From contig NZ_QXJC01000003.1 of NCBI RefSeq assembly GCF_003570885.1, positions 434,001 through 498,000 of the forward strand: a DNA stretch of 64,000 bases, in the 5' to 3' direction. Positions 1-10,810 of the stretch are shown piece by piece. The first letter of the stretch is position 1. Each line of letters opens with the position of its first letter. Position numbers and translations under genes: made by a program. This DNA is from Simplicispira hankyongi (GTDB lineage Bacteria > Pseudomonadota > Gammaproteobacteria > Burkholderiales > Burkholderiaceae_C). Under the pieces are notes generated by a model. That model ran no database searches, was not told the origin of the DNA, and was given only the letters and a program-made list of their open reading frames with translations.

Positions 1-1263
1 GACAGTGCCTGCGGCCTGATCATGCTGCACGCCGCTGCCAGTGCGGCCGTCCCGGAACTGGCCGAACGGCTGGGCGTGCAGGCGGTGTACGCGGCCCACG
101 ACGACGAACCTGCCGCCCTGTTGCGAGACGCACAGGTGCGCACGGCGCTTGCAGCGCAGGGGCGCGAATTGCGGCTGGTGAAGGACCATACGATTTTCGC
201 GCGTTCAGAACTGCTGACGCAGGCAGGAACGCCCTACACGGTCTTTACGCCCTACAAGAAGGCCTGGCTGCGCAAGGTCGACCCATTTTTTCTGAGCGCC
301 TACCCGGTGCGCATTCCTCCGGGTACTCTCGCGCCCCGTGGCGAATTCGGTGCGCGCGGTATCCCTGCGCTGTCGGCGCTGGGTTTCGCTCCGAGTGAGA
401 CCGTGCGACTTCCCGTGCCGGCAGGCAGCTCGGGAGGGCGTTCTCTTTGGACGGACTTCTCTGCACGCATGGACGCCTACGACCAAGCGCGCGATTACCC
501 GGCAATCAAAGGCCCGAGCTACCTGGGCGTTCATCTGCGTTTTGGGACGTTGTCCGTTCGCGAAGTCGCCCGTGAAGCCTATGCGCGCATGCAGGCGGGT
601 AGCAGCGGAGCGGCGGCGTGGCTCTCAGAGCTCGTCTGGCGGGATTTTTACCAACAATTGGTGGCACATTTTCCGCACGTGGTCGAGCGCAGCTTCAAAC
701 CGGCGTACGACGCGATTGCATGGGAGACTGGCGAGCAAGCAGACGCCCTGTGGACCGCTTGGCAAACAGGCCGTACCGGCTACCCGCTGGTCGACGCCGC
801 CATGGCGCAAATCAACCAGACTGGCTACATGCACAACCGATTGCGCATGGTGGTGGCAAGCTTTCTGGCCAAAGATCTGGGACTGGACTGGCGGCGTGGG
901 GAGGCCTACTTTGCACAGCAACTGACCGATTTCGAGCTGGCCTCCAACAACGGCGGCTGGCAGTGGGCAAGCTCCAGCGGCTGCGACGCACAGCCCTGGT
1001 TTCGCATCTTCAATCCCGTCACCCAAAGCCAGAAATTCGACCCGAAAGGCGGCTTCATACGCCGCTACCTACCGGAACTGGCACGTCTAAACGACACGGA
1101 TGTGCATGCACCCTGGCTGGCGCGGTCGGAGGCCCTGCGCGCAGCGGGCGTCGTGCTGGGCGCCGACTATCCTTTGCCGGTCGTAGACCATGCCCATGCG
1201 CGCGATCGCACATTGGCGCGCTATTCGGTCGTCAAGGAAGCCCGGCTCTCCGGCAATCCTTGA
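1..1263 (+). CDS. phr: Deoxyribodipyrimidine photolyase, 3' part (5' end outside window)
   Basis: Light-driven repair of UV cyclobutane pyrimidine dimers using FAD. The frame is open from base 1, so the true start lies upstream: a first in-window ATG sits at 22, but family-typical sequence already precedes it (ACGLI before MLHAAA). About 420 residues are visible; class I photolyases are usually near 470-490, so roughly 50-70 are missing. The visible part holds the end of the N-terminal antenna domain and the whole C-terminal FAD-binding domain, with WLSELVWRDFYQQ, TGYPLVDAAM, TGYMHNRLRM and the Trp/Asn-rich DFELASNNGGWQWASSSGCD segment ending in FNPVTQSQKFDPKG. It converges on the pilU-like gene with only 10 bases between stops. 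A cryptochrome-like role cannot be excluded, but the FAD-domain motifs are those of repair enzymes. Confidence 0.93.
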   Translation, partial: DSACGLIMLHAAASAAVPELAERLGVQAVYAAHDDEPAALLRDAQVRTALAAQGRELRLVKDHTIFARSELLTQAGTPYTVFTPYKKAWLRKVDPFFLSAYPVRIPPGTLAPRGEFGARGIPALSALGFAPSETVRLPVPAGSSGGRSLWTDFSARMDAYDQARDYPAIKGPSYLGVHLRFGTLSVREVAREAYARMQAGSSGAAAWLSELVWRDFYQQLVAHFPHVVERSFKPAYDAIAWETGEQADALWTAWQTGRTGYPLVDAAMAQINQTGYMHNRLRMVVASFLAKDLGLDWRRGEAYFAQQLTDFELASNNGGWQWASSSGCDAQPWFRIFNPVTQSQKFDPKGGFIRRYLPELARLNDTDVHAPWLARSEALRAAGVVLGADYPLPVVDHAHARDRTLARYSVVKEARLSGNP

Positions 1264-1273
1264 TCACTGAAAT

Positions 1274-2473
1274 TCACATCGGAGGGGGAGGCGGCGCCGC
1301 TTGCGCTCCGGGCGGTGCGGGTGGGTCGAAATCCGCCACACGCATCCCGGCCATTTCCAGTGGTGCCCCTGCGGCAAGGCGCACTCGCAGCGTGAGGTCG
1401 GTGCGGTTGTCGGCATAGGCCAACATATCCTCCTGGGTGATCGCGCCGCGCTCGTAGAGGGCAAAAAGCGATTGGTCAAAGGTGCACATGCCGACCTGGC
1501 TGCTTCGCTCAAGCGCAGTACGAATCTCATGCACCTGGCCCTTCTGTAGCAGATCGGCGATGAAATTCGTCAACAACAGCACCTCTACGGCAGGCACCTG
1601 ACGCGACTGCTTTCCAGGAATGAGCCGCTGCGCGACAACGGCCTTCAAATTCAGCGAGAGGTCCTGCAGTATCTGCGCATGCGCCGTATCCGGAAAGAAG
1701 TTGAGGATGCGCTGAATAGACTGACTGGCATTGTTGGCGTGCAGGGTGGACACGCACAGATGGCCCGATTCGGCGTAATGCAGCGCATGCTGCATGGTTT
1801 CGCGATCACGGATCTCGCCGATCATGATGGCGCTCGGCGCCTCGCGCATGGCATGGCGCAGCGCTTCGTCGTACGACAAGGTATCGAGCCCGACCTCGCG
1901 CTGCGTGACCAGCGAGCGCCGATGCGTGTGCACATACTCGATCGGATCTTCAATGGTCAGGATATGCCCAGGAATCCGAGCATTGCGATGGTCCAGAAGG
2001 GACGCAAGGGTTGTGGTCTTGCCCGCGCCCGCCGCGCCCACCGCGAGCACCAGGCCGCGCTTGAGAAACGCCAGCTGATGCACCACGGGCGGTAGGCCCA
2101 AGGCTTCAAGAGACGGAATCTGCGAGGAGACATGGCGCACCACCATGCCGGTCTGCCCGCGCTGCAGATGCACGTTGATGCGAAAACGGCCAGCATTTGG
2201 CACATGGAGCGCCAGATCGCATTCCTTGCGGATTTCAAACGCCTCGGCCTGGGCAGGACTCATGACCGACATCGCGAAAGCACGAATATCCAGCGCGGCC
2301 AAAGGCTGCTGCGTGAGCGCCAGGTAGTCGCCATGGCGCCGGATCGTAGGCACAGCGCCAGCGATCAAAAAGAGGTCAGAGGCCTCTTCCCGCACCATGG
2401 CAGACAGCAGATCCTGCAGCACCTCGGAAGCCGCGCCTGCCCCATTGCTCACAGTGCAAGCTACCGCAGCCAT
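1274..2473 (-). CDS. pilU: PilU/PilT-type twitching motility retraction ATPase
   Basis: Cytoplasmic hexameric ATPase of the PilT/PilU family that works at the base of type IV pili during retraction. The 399 residues show the Walker A GAAGAGKTTT near residue 150, the Asp-box EDPIEYVHT, the Walker B region IMIGEIRDRETM and the His-box STLHANNA. The Walker A differs from the common GPTGSGKST but keeps the GxxxxGKT frame. A proline-rich tail (PPAPPGAQAAPPPPPM) ends the protein. A TTG lies one codon upstream, but I chose the ATG at 2473 because it overlaps the chpA stop as TGATG, implying translational coupling. As last gene of the pilGHIJ-chpA operon it links the chemosensory pathway to the motor. 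PilU is favoured over PilT from sequence feel and the long tail; this subtype call is less certain than the family. Confidence 0.9.
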   Translation of the reverse strand: MAAVACTVSNGAGAASEVLQDLLSAMVREEASDLFLIAGAVPTIRRHGDYLALTQQPLAALDIRAFAMSVMSPAQAEAFEIRKECDLALHVPNAGRFRINVHLQRGQTGMVVRHVSSQIPSLEALGLPPVVHQLAFLKRGLVLAVGAAGAGKTTTLASLLDHRNARIPGHILTIEDPIEYVHTHRRSLVTQREVGLDTLSYDEALRHAMREAPSAIMIGEIRDRETMQHALHYAESGHLCVSTLHANNASQSIQRILNFFPDTAHAQILQDLSLNLKAVVAQRLIPGKQSRQVPAVEVLLLTNFIADLLQKGQVHEIRTALERSSQVGMCTFDQSLFALYERGAITQEDMLAYADNRTDLTLRVRLAAGAPLEMAGMRVADFDPPAPPGAQAAPPPPPM

Positions 2474-5400
2474 CAAACACTTGCCGCTTCTACCGCATCC
2501 ACATGGGCGTAATGCTTCACCAGGCTGAGCAGTTCCTCGTCGGAGTAGGGCTTGCCAAGATAGTGGTTCACTCCCAACTCGATCGCGTGGTCGCGGTGCT
2601 TCTGGGCGATACGCGAAGTGATCATGATGATGGGCAGATCGTGCAACGCCGCATCAGCGCGGATGTTGCGTGCAAGATCGAATCCATCCATGCGCGGCAT
2701 TTCAATGTCCGAAAGCACAACCGCAGGCCGCTCATCCTGAAGGCGTTCAAGTGCCTGGAGACCGTCGGCCGCAAGTGCCACGCGGTAGCCTTCGCGCAGC
2801 AGCAAACGCTGCGTGACGCGGCGCACAGTGATCGAATCATCCACCACGAGGACCAGAGGTACCTGTCCCGGCATTGGGATTGCCGCTGGGGCCGCTGTCG
2901 CCGCCGCCGGGATGTCACCGTGAGGCGGCTGTTCCGTTTCAGCCAATACCTCTTGCGAATCGCGCAATTGGCTGCCGTACACCGTCGCCAGCGCCACTGG
3001 GTTGTAGATAAGCACCACGGCGCCAGAGGCGAGCACCGACATACCCGCCAAACCAGGCAGGCGCGAGAGTTGGGGCCCCAGGTTCTTCACCACCACTTCC
3101 TGGTTGCCCAGAACGTCATCGACATGCATGGCAATGCGCTGCGAGGCGCTGCGGAAGATCACGACGGACCTGGTCTTGCCCACCCCTTCCTGGCTGCGGC
3201 GCGACGCTTGGAGCAACGCACCAGCCCAGTAGAACGCTACGCTCTCACCGCCCACATCAAGCTGACCGGTCCGGTAAGCTGCCTCTATCTCCGCCAAGGG
3301 AACCCGGCGAACCAACTCGACCACGTTGGCCGGTACGCCAAAAGCGAGCTCACCTGCCCGGAGCATCACCACCTGCGTCACAGCCGTCGTCAGTGGCAGC
3401 ACCATGCGGAACGCAGTGCCAGCACCAGCGACCGTTTTTGTTTCAATGCGGCCGCCCAGGGCCTGGACTTCGGAGCGCACGACGTCCATGCCAATCCCCC
3501 GGCCAGCGAGCTCTGTGACTTCGCTGGCCGTGGAAAACCCGGGCATAAAAATCAGGTCGGCAGCGTCGCTGTCGCTGACATCTCCAGGCGACGCAATCAA
3601 ACCCTGCGCCACGGCGCGGCTGCGAATGCGCTCCAGATTCAGGCCGGCACCATCGTCGCGGAACTCTACCGATACGTCGTTGCCCTCGTGCCGCAAATCG
3701 ACCGTTACGGTGCCCATGGCGGGCTTTCCGATGGCAACGCGATCGTCTGGCGGCTCGATGCCGTGTGCCACGCAATTGCGCAGCAAATGCTCGAATGCAG
3801 GGGTCATGCGGTCCAGCACACCGCGGTCCATTTCAATGGAACCCCCAGTGATGTCGAGCTTGATTTGCTTGCCAGTCTCTTTGGATGCCTGGCGAACGAC
3901 GGCATACAAACGCTCGGAAATGCCCTCGAATTCCACCATGCGCGTGCGCAGCAGGTCGCGTTGCAACTCGCGTGCCTGCCGGCCTTGCGCAATCAAATCG
4001 TCTTCTGTCCCTTCCACCACGCGCTGCAGGTTCCGCTGCACCGTGGCAACGTCATTGACCGATTCGGCCATCATGCGCGTCAGCTCTTGCACCCGTGTGA
4101 AACGGTCGAATTCAAGCGGATCAAAGCCTGCTGCGGTGTCCTTGGACAATGCCAGCCGCGACTGCATTTGGGATTCCGACTGCACCTCGATGTCGCGCAG
4201 TTGCTGGCGCAAGCGGTCGAGGTTAATCGACAACTCGCCCATGGAGCCTTTCATGTGCCCCAAGCGGGATTCAAGGCGTGCACGGGTGATCATCACCTCA
4301 CCGGCCTGATTGACCAAGCGGTCAAGCAACTGGGCACGCACCCGGACCGATTGTTGGGTGGCTGCGCGCGCCGCCGCGCCCTTGCTCGCCACCAACGGCC
4401 GGGTCAATACGGACGGCAAAGGCGCTGCTTGCTCGCCGTCCGCAGACGTGTGCGCATCAAGCGTCGCGCCGTTCTGCTGGACGTCTTCTGCGAATCCCTC
4501 AGGCAAGGCCCCATCGTAGGTGCGCAATACCTTGAAGTTTGCTTGAAGCGCGTCGAAGTTGGCCAACAGCGGCTCTATCTCTTCGGCCTGCAAGGTTTCC
4601 AGGTCAAGCTGTTCAATGGCCGATTCCAGCCGATGCGACATCTCGCCAAGGCGCATGGCTCCTGCAAGGCGCGAACTCCCTTTAAGGGTGTGCAAGGCGC
4701 GAAGCACCTCGCTGCGTGCCCCCAGGTTCTCCGGGCGCGCGGCCCACTGTCGCAGCGCACCACCCAATTGGGGCAACAACTCTGCGGCCTCCTCTTCGAA
4801 GATCGGGAACAGATCGGGATCGATGACGTCGAGTGCGTCAATATCGTCGTCCAGATCTGACCCCAGTGCGACAGCCCTTGCTATCGCGTCGTCCACCTGC
4901 TGGTCGTGATCACGCGCGGCTACAACTACGGACAGGGCGGGAGCCACCACACCCGAAGGCACCGGCTCGAACGTCGTCGGCTCGGACACCACCTCCGGCT
5001 GCGAAGCCTCTACTTCGATTGGCTGCGCAGAATCGGCAGGAAGGGTCTCAAACTCGGCCGTCGCAGGAGCGACGAATTCTTCCAGAGACGGCGATAGCGT
5101 GGTGCAGACTTCAGTTTCGAGAATGCTGCGCAATGCCCGGTGAATTTCTTCATCGGCTGGCTTGAGAAAGCCCGCAGCAAACTGGTGAAGCAAGCGGCGC
5201 ACTTCATCCGCTGCGCGCAAAAAGATCGCCGCCTGGTCCGCTTCGCCCACCGGTTGCAGTTGCACATGCTCGAGCGCATGCTCAAGAAGTCGGGCTGTTT
5301 GTGAGAGCGCTTCGAACCCCACAGTGGCAGAACTGCCAGCCAGAGAGTGCGCCAGGGCAATCGCTGTATCCGGCAAACGCTCGTGCAACTCCAGCGACCA

Positions 5401-8400
5401 TTCCTGTAGGCAGGTTGTCAAGCGGCGAGACCATTCGTCCGCTTCATTCAGATAGACGTTGTACAGCGGAATGCCGATGCGCAAGTGTCCGATGGATTTG
5501 GTGCTTTCGTCTACCGCGTCGCTGGATGCGAGTGGTGACATTTCCAATGCACCATGCTCCTGGCCGTGCTCCTGCTGGGTGCGCGCGCCAGCTTCCATCG
5601 AAGCATCACCGACATGGGCCTGTTCCGCAGCACCCTGCTCGTCGCTTGCCAACACCGTTTCATCCAGTGCGGACGGCAATGCCAGTTCTCCAGAGGTGCC
5701 GATAGATCCAGAGGCACCCAATGCAGCCTCGAACTCGGAAAAATCAATTTCACTGCCTTGCCCGATCTCGGCAGCTTCTGCCGGAACCACGGCAGACATC
5801 TCCACCATACCAAGCTCAGTAGCTTCACGCTCTCCAAGATCTGCTGAATCCGGAACGGCCTCCGCTAACCCGTCCACCGCTTCAGCGACAAAACCCTCAC
5901 CCTCAAGGGCAACCTCTTCAGGCGCTACGTCGGGCTCGCCATCAGTCGTGCTGGCAACGGCTGCCACCTGAAGATCTGGCGCGACTTCGGTTTCGGGACC
6001 CGTGCGGACCTCGCCACTCTCGGGCGGAAGGACCAAAGGCAACACCTTGCCCTCCAGACGCATGGCTTCTGCCACAGTGCGGAAAGCAGACTCATTCCAT
6101 GCCGAATCGTCACCTGCTGCGATATCCAGGGCCCATCGACTGAAGCCTTGCAATGCTTGCCGGGAGATGTCGAGCAGGGGGCGCTCCATGGGCTTTTGTT
6201 CGGCAAGCCACGCATTAAGCAACTGCTCCATCGACCAGGCGGCCTCGCCAAACCGGTTCAGCCCGACCATGCGGGAACTGCCTTTGAGCGTGTGGAATGC
6301 CCGTCGCAGGGTGGTTTGCTCGCTCAGATCGCCTGGATCTTCATCCAAGGTGGATATAGCGCCCAAACCATTGCCCACCACCTCGCGAACCTCTTCGAGA
6401 AAGACGTCCAGCAATTCGTCTTCTAATTCCGGCCCCCGCAGATGCATCTGCGGCGCGCTACTGTCTTCTGTCGGCTGGGTCTGCGGCTCGGAAGCCACCT
6501 CAATCGGCTCCTGCGTGGCACCAGCTTCCTCAGGCAATGCTTCCAACACCTGCGGGACGGCAATAGGCTCGGTCGTTGCGAACCCTGCGGCAGCTGTTTG
6601 CTCATGGGGCACATGCGCGGGTATGCGAGGAACCACATCCGGGAGCGGCACGGCCGCACGCTCCTCGATGGTTGCTGCCAGTTCTTCCGCATCGACCGCC
6701 ACGTCTGACGAACGGGTGCGGGCGCGTCCCGCAATCAATCGCAGCTCGCCCAGCGCTTCGTCGTAGACGAACAGCTTGCGCGCCATGGCACGCTGGTAGC
6801 TCAGCATGTCGATCATGAAGCCCAGTGCACCCAGGCTATTGCCCAACTTTTCAAAAAGCGACTTGCGTTCGTCGGGATCTTCAACGCCTCCAGCGAGTAG
6901 GCGTCCCACGGTATCGCGCATCCGAAGGACTGCGAGCGACGCTTGATCCAGCCCCAGCACCGATAGCACGCCACGCATTTGCGACAACCGGTCTGGAACC
7001 GGGACAAGCGGCGCGGTATCTTCCGGATCGCGGAAAAACTGATCCATGGACCGCTCGGCCTCACCCAGCGTGGCACGCAACTCATCGACGACGCTGCCCA
7101 TGGTCTGGTGGTCGCTGACGCGGCGGTACAACTCCTCCATCCAGGGCTCAAGGGGGTCTGGCTCCTTGCCCGCCGAAACGCTGTCGAGGCGCTCGGCCAG
7201 ACGCACGGCACGCCCGGCCATCTGCTCATCCGACACATCGGAGTCTTCCAACGCGGCCTGCAGGTACAACACCGAAGTAGCCACCTCCATGGCCAAGGAT
7301 GCCGAAGGCGGCTCAGCAGAGCGCACGGTCAGATCAAGCGCCCGGGTCAATGCCTGGGCAAGACTTTCACTGTTTCGATTGAGTTTGCGGAGCGAATCAC
7401 AAACAAGACTGAATTGGTCGGCAGCGGGTTTGAGCTTGTTGCGATCACCGCCTGCCAGAGCTGACCATGTTTCCGCCGCAGCGGAGATACGCTTGCGTGC
7501 CTGCGCCAATACTGCGGGATCGAATCGCCCGAAACGCCGCGCCTCATAGTCGACAGGCTGGAAACGCTGCAAACCAAATGATTTCTGTACAGCATCGAGC
7601 AACGGCAGCGACTCGTCTGCATTGGGCCGCGCCTGGGCACAGAAAAACAGCAGATCCTGCACCAGGCGGTCTGCGATCACACTCTCACCGCGCGCCAAGG
7701 AAGCGTACTGCATGAGAACGCGGGATGCCACCCGCTTGACATACACATCCGTAGCGAACATGCCACGCGCAAAAGCATCAAAGAAAGCGGCGCAGATTTT
7801 CCAAAAAGCCCGCCCTTGCCGATCTGAGTGTGCAGCAGCCAAGCCCAAAGAGAGATCACACAAGTCGCGCGCCGCGTCAAAATCGCCATCCTTGACGATA
7901 CGCAGCACGGCCTGATCCAGTCGACTCCTCGCCGCTGGACCATAAGCGAGGGGTGACTGCCTGATCTCAAATTCGGGCTCCCGAAACCGGCGCTCTGCGG
8001 GCCACAAATCGGCTGGATGCACACGTTCGGCACCGGTCAAAGCCTGAACATCCCGGTACTGCGGAAAGAGGGCCACCGGAGAAACCGCCTTGCCCGCAAG
8101 CACGATCTCCAGGTATTCGCACAGCGCAAAACTTGCGCGCTCTATCGCGCCTGCTGCACCGTCTGTGCACAGTTCAGGCCGCTGAACAAAGCGCTGCACC
8201 GCGCCTTCCATGGCACGCAGCACAAGCGCAGGCGATGCCATTCCCACCATTTCCAGCGCGCCGGTGGCCTGGTGCAGTTGCTGTCGTGCCACGCGCAGCG
8301 TAGCGGTATCCAGCGAGGCAATATCTGATTCCCGGGCAATATCCGCATCGTAGACAAAGCGGCGCAAGGCCTTGATCGCTCCATCAAGTGACTTGCGCAG

Positions 8401-8490
8401 TTCGTCCAGCACCCAGGCCAGCGGCCCCAGATCCAGCTCCCCCGCCCCCCCTTCAGCAACAGGGGCATTGGCGACTTCATTTGGCGACAT
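2473..8490 (-). CDS. chpA: ChpA/PilL-like hybrid CheA histidine kinase with multiple HPt domains and receiver
   Basis: Central kinase of the type IV pilus Chp pathway; autophosphorylates histidines and passes phosphate to PilG/PilH. At 2005 residues it is a very large CheA fusion. Domains in order: helical N-terminal region with degenerate HPt-like segments (about 1-650); HPt with HTLKGSS near 733; HPt-like with HSLAGSS near 1048; HPt with HTLKGSS near 1267; dimerisation region about 1350-1500; ATPase with LRNCVAHGIE near 1575 and GRGIGMDVV; a CheW-like domain; and a C-terminal receiver with VVDDS and Asp in LSDIEMP near 1930. Long acidic Ala/Glu/Pro linkers separate the HPt units. A TTG lies 11 codons upstream, but the ATG at 8490 has an AGGA ribosome site about 8 bases before it. 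The stop overlaps the pilU-like start. Confidence 0.95.
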   Translation of the reverse strand: MSPNEVANAPVAEGGAGELDLGPLAWVLDELRKSLDGAIKALRRFVYDADIARESDIASLDTATLRVARQQLHQATGALEMVGMASPALVLRAMEGAVQRFVQRPELCTDGAAGAIERASFALCEYLEIVLAGKAVSPVALFPQYRDVQALTGAERVHPADLWPAERRFREPEFEIRQSPLAYGPAARSRLDQAVLRIVKDGDFDAARDLCDLSLGLAAAHSDRQGRAFWKICAAFFDAFARGMFATDVYVKRVASRVLMQYASLARGESVIADRLVQDLLFFCAQARPNADESLPLLDAVQKSFGLQRFQPVDYEARRFGRFDPAVLAQARKRISAAAETWSALAGGDRNKLKPAADQFSLVCDSLRKLNRNSESLAQALTRALDLTVRSAEPPSASLAMEVATSVLYLQAALEDSDVSDEQMAGRAVRLAERLDSVSAGKEPDPLEPWMEELYRRVSDHQTMGSVVDELRATLGEAERSMDQFFRDPEDTAPLVPVPDRLSQMRGVLSVLGLDQASLAVLRMRDTVGRLLAGGVEDPDERKSLFEKLGNSLGALGFMIDMLSYQRAMARKLFVYDEALGELRLIAGRARTRSSDVAVDAEELAATIEERAAVPLPDVVPRIPAHVPHEQTAAAGFATTEPIAVPQVLEALPEEAGATQEPIEVASEPQTQPTEDSSAPQMHLRGPELEDELLDVFLEEVREVVGNGLGAISTLDEDPGDLSEQTTLRRAFHTLKGSSRMVGLNRFGEAAWSMEQLLNAWLAEQKPMERPLLDISRQALQGFSRWALDIAAGDDSAWNESAFRTVAEAMRLEGKVLPLVLPPESGEVRTGPETEVAPDLQVAAVASTTDGEPDVAPEEVALEGEGFVAEAVDGLAEAVPDSADLGEREATELGMVEMSAVVPAEAAEIGQGSEIDFSEFEAALGASGSIGTSGELALPSALDETVLASDEQGAAEQAHVGDASMEAGARTQQEHGQEHGALEMSPLASSDAVDESTKSIGHLRIGIPLYNVYLNEADEWSRRLTTCLQEWSLELHERLPDTAIALAHSLAGSSATVGFEALSQTARLLEHALEHVQLQPVGEADQAAIFLRAADEVRRLLHQFAAGFLKPADEEIHRALRSILETEVCTTLSPSLEEFVAPATAEFETLPADSAQPIEVEASQPEVVSEPTTFEPVPSGVVAPALSVVVAARDHDQQVDDAIARAVALGSDLDDDIDALDVIDPDLFPIFEEEAAELLPQLGGALRQWAARPENLGARSEVLRALHTLKGSSRLAGAMRLGEMSHRLESAIEQLDLETLQAEEIEPLLANFDALQANFKVLRTYDGALPEGFAEDVQQNGATLDAHTSADGEQAAPLPSVLTRPLVASKGAAARAATQQSVRVRAQLLDRLVNQAGEVMITRARLESRLGHMKGSMGELSINLDRLRQQLRDIEVQSESQMQSRLALSKDTAAGFDPLEFDRFTRVQELTRMMAESVNDVATVQRNLQRVVEGTEDDLIAQGRQARELQRDLLRTRMVEFEGISERLYAVVRQASKETGKQIKLDITGGSIEMDRGVLDRMTPAFEHLLRNCVAHGIEPPDDRVAIGKPAMGTVTVDLRHEGNDVSVEFRDDGAGLNLERIRSRAVAQGLIASPGDVSDSDAADLIFMPGFSTASEVTELAGRGIGMDVVRSEVQALGGRIETKTVAGAGTAFRMVLPLTTAVTQVVMLRAGELAFGVPANVVELVRRVPLAEIEAAYRTGQLDVGGESVAFYWAGALLQASRRSQEGVGKTRSVVIFRSASQRIAMHVDDVLGNQEVVVKNLGPQLSRLPGLAGMSVLASGAVVLIYNPVALATVYGSQLRDSQEVLAETEQPPHGDIPAAATAAPAAIPMPGQVPLVLVVDDSITVRRVTQRLLLREGYRVALAADGLQALERLQDERPAVVLSDIEMPRMDGFDLARNIRADAALHDLPIIMITSRIAQKHRDHAIELGVNHYLGKPYSDEELLSLVKHYAHVDAVEAASV

Positions 8491-8536
8491 GGATTCGTTC
8501 CTGGCGGCGCGCGGCCTGTTCAATGGTCAGACGGAG

Positions 8537-10789
8537 TCAGGCAATCTTGAAACGCGCGACGGACTGGCGCAACTCTTCGGCCATGGTCGAGAGCTCGCGC
8601 ACCTGCTGTGCGGTCGTTCGCGTGCCTTCTCCCGTCTGCTCCGTCACCGCAAAAATATGCTGAATGTTGTCGGCGACTTCGTTGGCCAAGCTGGCCTCGC
8701 GAGAGGTAGAGGATGAGATCTGTTCGATCAGCTCGGCGAGGCGCCGCGAGACCCGGTCAATTTCCGAAAGAGCGGTACCTGCGCTATCAGACAGGCGCGC
8801 CCCTTCCACCACACCTTGCGTAGAACGCTCCATAGCGGCGACGGCGTCTTGCGTATCGGTTTGAATCGCCTTCACGAGCGCAGAAATCTGGCGCGTTGCA
8901 TCACCGGAGCGCTCAGCCAGGCGCTGCACCTCTTCGGCCACCACCGAGAAACCGCGACCGGCTTCCCCAGCGGATGCGGCCTGGATAGCGGCGTTCAAGG
9001 CCAGCACGTTCGTCTGCTCGGTAATGTCGGAAATCAGTTCGGTGATTTCGCCAATCTCCTGCGACGATTCACCCAGCCGCTTGATGCGCTTGGACGTGTC
9101 CTGAATCTGGTCACGAATGGAGTTCATGCCGCCGATGGCGTTTTGCACCGCCTGCAGGCCTGAATCGGCTGCTTGCAGCGATTGGCGCGCCACCGTGGCG
9201 GATTCCTGCGCCTGGGTGGACACTTCGTTGATGCGCGAGGCCATGTCGAGCACCGATCGGCCCGTTTCACGAATTTCGCGCAGTTGCTCGGTCGAGGCGG
9301 CAAGCAGTTCGGTCGAGGTGTTGTCCACCAGGGCGGTGGTTTGCGCCACCCGCGTGGCGGTGTTCTGCACGCTGCCGACGATCTGGCGCAACTCTTCCAC
9401 GGTGTAGTTCACCGAGTCGGCGATAGCGCCCGTGATGTCTTCGGTCACCGTGGCTTCCTGTGTCAAATCGCCTTCAGCAACCGATTGCAACTCGTTCATC
9501 AGCCGCAAAATGGCGGCCTGGTTGGCGTCGTTGACGCGCTTGGCCTCCTGCTCCTGACGCTGTGCGTCGCGGTGCTGGGCTTCTGCAACGCGTTGGCGGC
9601 TTCGGCTGTCGAGCAGCTGCACGCGCGAAATACCGATACCGCAGAAAATCACGAAGAGCGCCGCGAGCACCAGCGCGATGAGCTGACCGACGCCAATGCC
9701 CGTCTGTGAGGTCAAGCGGTTTTGCAAGCCTTCGAGCTGACGGCGCAGAGGTTCGCTGTCACCAATAATGGCGGTTTGCGCTTCACGCGCAGACACCAGC
9801 CCCTGCAAATTACCCAGAATGGCGCTGGCTTGCGTCCGTGTTTCTTCGTACAGCTTGATGAGCGAGGTGAGCTGGTCGCGGGTTTGCGGATCGCGCGTGG
9901 CGCTCAGCCGCAATTCGGGGCTGCCGTCGAGCAGTCCTTGGGCAATTTCCTTGAAGGAATTCAAGTCCTTGCCGAGCAGGAACACGGCCTCAGGGCTGAC
10001 GCCTTCAGTGGTCTGAAACTCATTGGCCGACTTGCCGATGCGTTGCGTCAGCATTACCAATTGACCAGCTGCGGAAATTTCTGCTGCAGGGGCATTCTGC
10101 TGCAGCTTGAGCGAAGACACGGTTTCCGCAATTTCGAGCAAGTCGGACGACTGGCGGTTGATGGTGCGAAGCGCATCACCCACCTGCGTCAGAATCTTCT
10201 GCTGGCCCATCACGACGGCAGCATTGCGCTCGGCGCGCTCCATCAAAGGCTGGATGGTTTTCAGATCGGACTGGTAATTTGCACCCAGTGCCTGAACACC
10301 CAGCTCAGCATCGCCGGCTTGCAGGGCACGCACGTTGCGCGCCAGCACGCCAGAGCTTTCCACCACATCAGGGAAGGCCTGAGGGCTCCCCACCAAGGCC
10401 TGGGAAACCGACTTGGCGAGCCGCTGCGACTGCATCAAGGATTGCCCTGTGGCAGCGAGTTGCTGCGCAGACCGGTCGGACTGGCGCAACACCCAGCCGG
10501 CAATCAATGCCAGCACCACCACACCAAGGGCCAGCAAAATCAGCAAGCGCCTTTGGTGCGCCGCTGCAGTGGCCTCCCCCAGCAAAGGCAGTGAAATATG
10601 GTCGGCTGCCGGCACAAGCGGCGGAACCTCTGGACTACCGGGGTCTCCCTGCACGCTGTTGAGCCCATCTCCCAGGTAAGGCTCGCGCAGGGCAGATCCC
10701 TCACCGCCCTGTTCATCGGAAAGCGCGTAGCCTTCGGCCTGCGCCGGCTTGCGATTGAAGAGTTTTCCAAAATTTTGAACGACAGACAT
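8537..10789 (-). CDS. pilJ: Type IV pilus methyl-accepting chemotaxis receptor PilJ
   Basis: Inner-membrane receptor that feeds the Chp kinase. 750 residues. A cytoplasmic N-terminal stretch of about 80 residues precedes membrane segment 1 (about 81-101), a periplasmic PilJ-type sensor region follows, and membrane segment 2 ([20 protein letters not shown]) lies near 363-385. A HAMP-like linker and long coiled-coil methylation helices come next, with the conserved receptor tip [19 protein letters not shown] near 580-625. In Pseudomonas PilJ signals pilus or surface contact. No CheR or CheB homologue is encoded in this cluster, so adaptation enzymes, if used, lie elsewhere. The ATG start has AAGG about 8 bases upstream. 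It sits 21 bases after pilI and 46 bases before chpA, in one operon. Confidence 0.95.
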   Translation of the reverse strand: MSVVQNFGKLFNRKPAQAEGYALSDEQGGEGSALREPYLGDGLNSVQGDPGSPEVPPLVPAADHISLPLLGEATAAAHQRRLLILLALGVVVLALIAGWVLRQSDRSAQQLAATGQSLMQSQRLAKSVSQALVGSPQAFPDVVESSGVLARNVRALQAGDAELGVQALGANYQSDLKTIQPLMERAERNAAVVMGQQKILTQVGDALRTINRQSSDLLEIAETVSSLKLQQNAPAAEISAAGQLVMLTQRIGKSANEFQTTEGVSPEAVFLLGKDLNSFKEIAQGLLDGSPELRLSATRDPQTRDQLTSLIKLYEETRTQASAILGNLQGLVSAREAQTAIIGDSEPLRRQLEGLQNRLTSQTGIGVGQLIALVLAALFVIFCGIGISRVQLLDSRSRQRVAEAQHRDAQRQEQEAKRVNDANQAAILRLMNELQSVAEGDLTQEATVTEDITGAIADSVNYTVEELRQIVGSVQNTATRVAQTTALVDNTSTELLAASTEQLREIRETGRSVLDMASRINEVSTQAQESATVARQSLQAADSGLQAVQNAIGGMNSIRDQIQDTSKRIKRLGESSQEIGEITELISDITEQTNVLALNAAIQAASAGEAGRGFSVVAEEVQRLAERSGDATRQISALVKAIQTDTQDAVAAMERSTQGVVEGARLSDSAGTALSEIDRVSRRLAELIEQISSSTSREASLANEVADNIQHIFAVTEQTGEGTRTTAQQVRELSTMAEELRQSVARFKIA

Positions 10790-10810
10790 GGAGCGACCTT
10801 ACAGAGAAAC

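Noticed and set aside
2503-4860. A 785-codon open frame opposite chpA
   Set aside because: High GC makes long antisense frames common; the translation has no known motif and the minus strand encodes clear CheA domains over the same bases.
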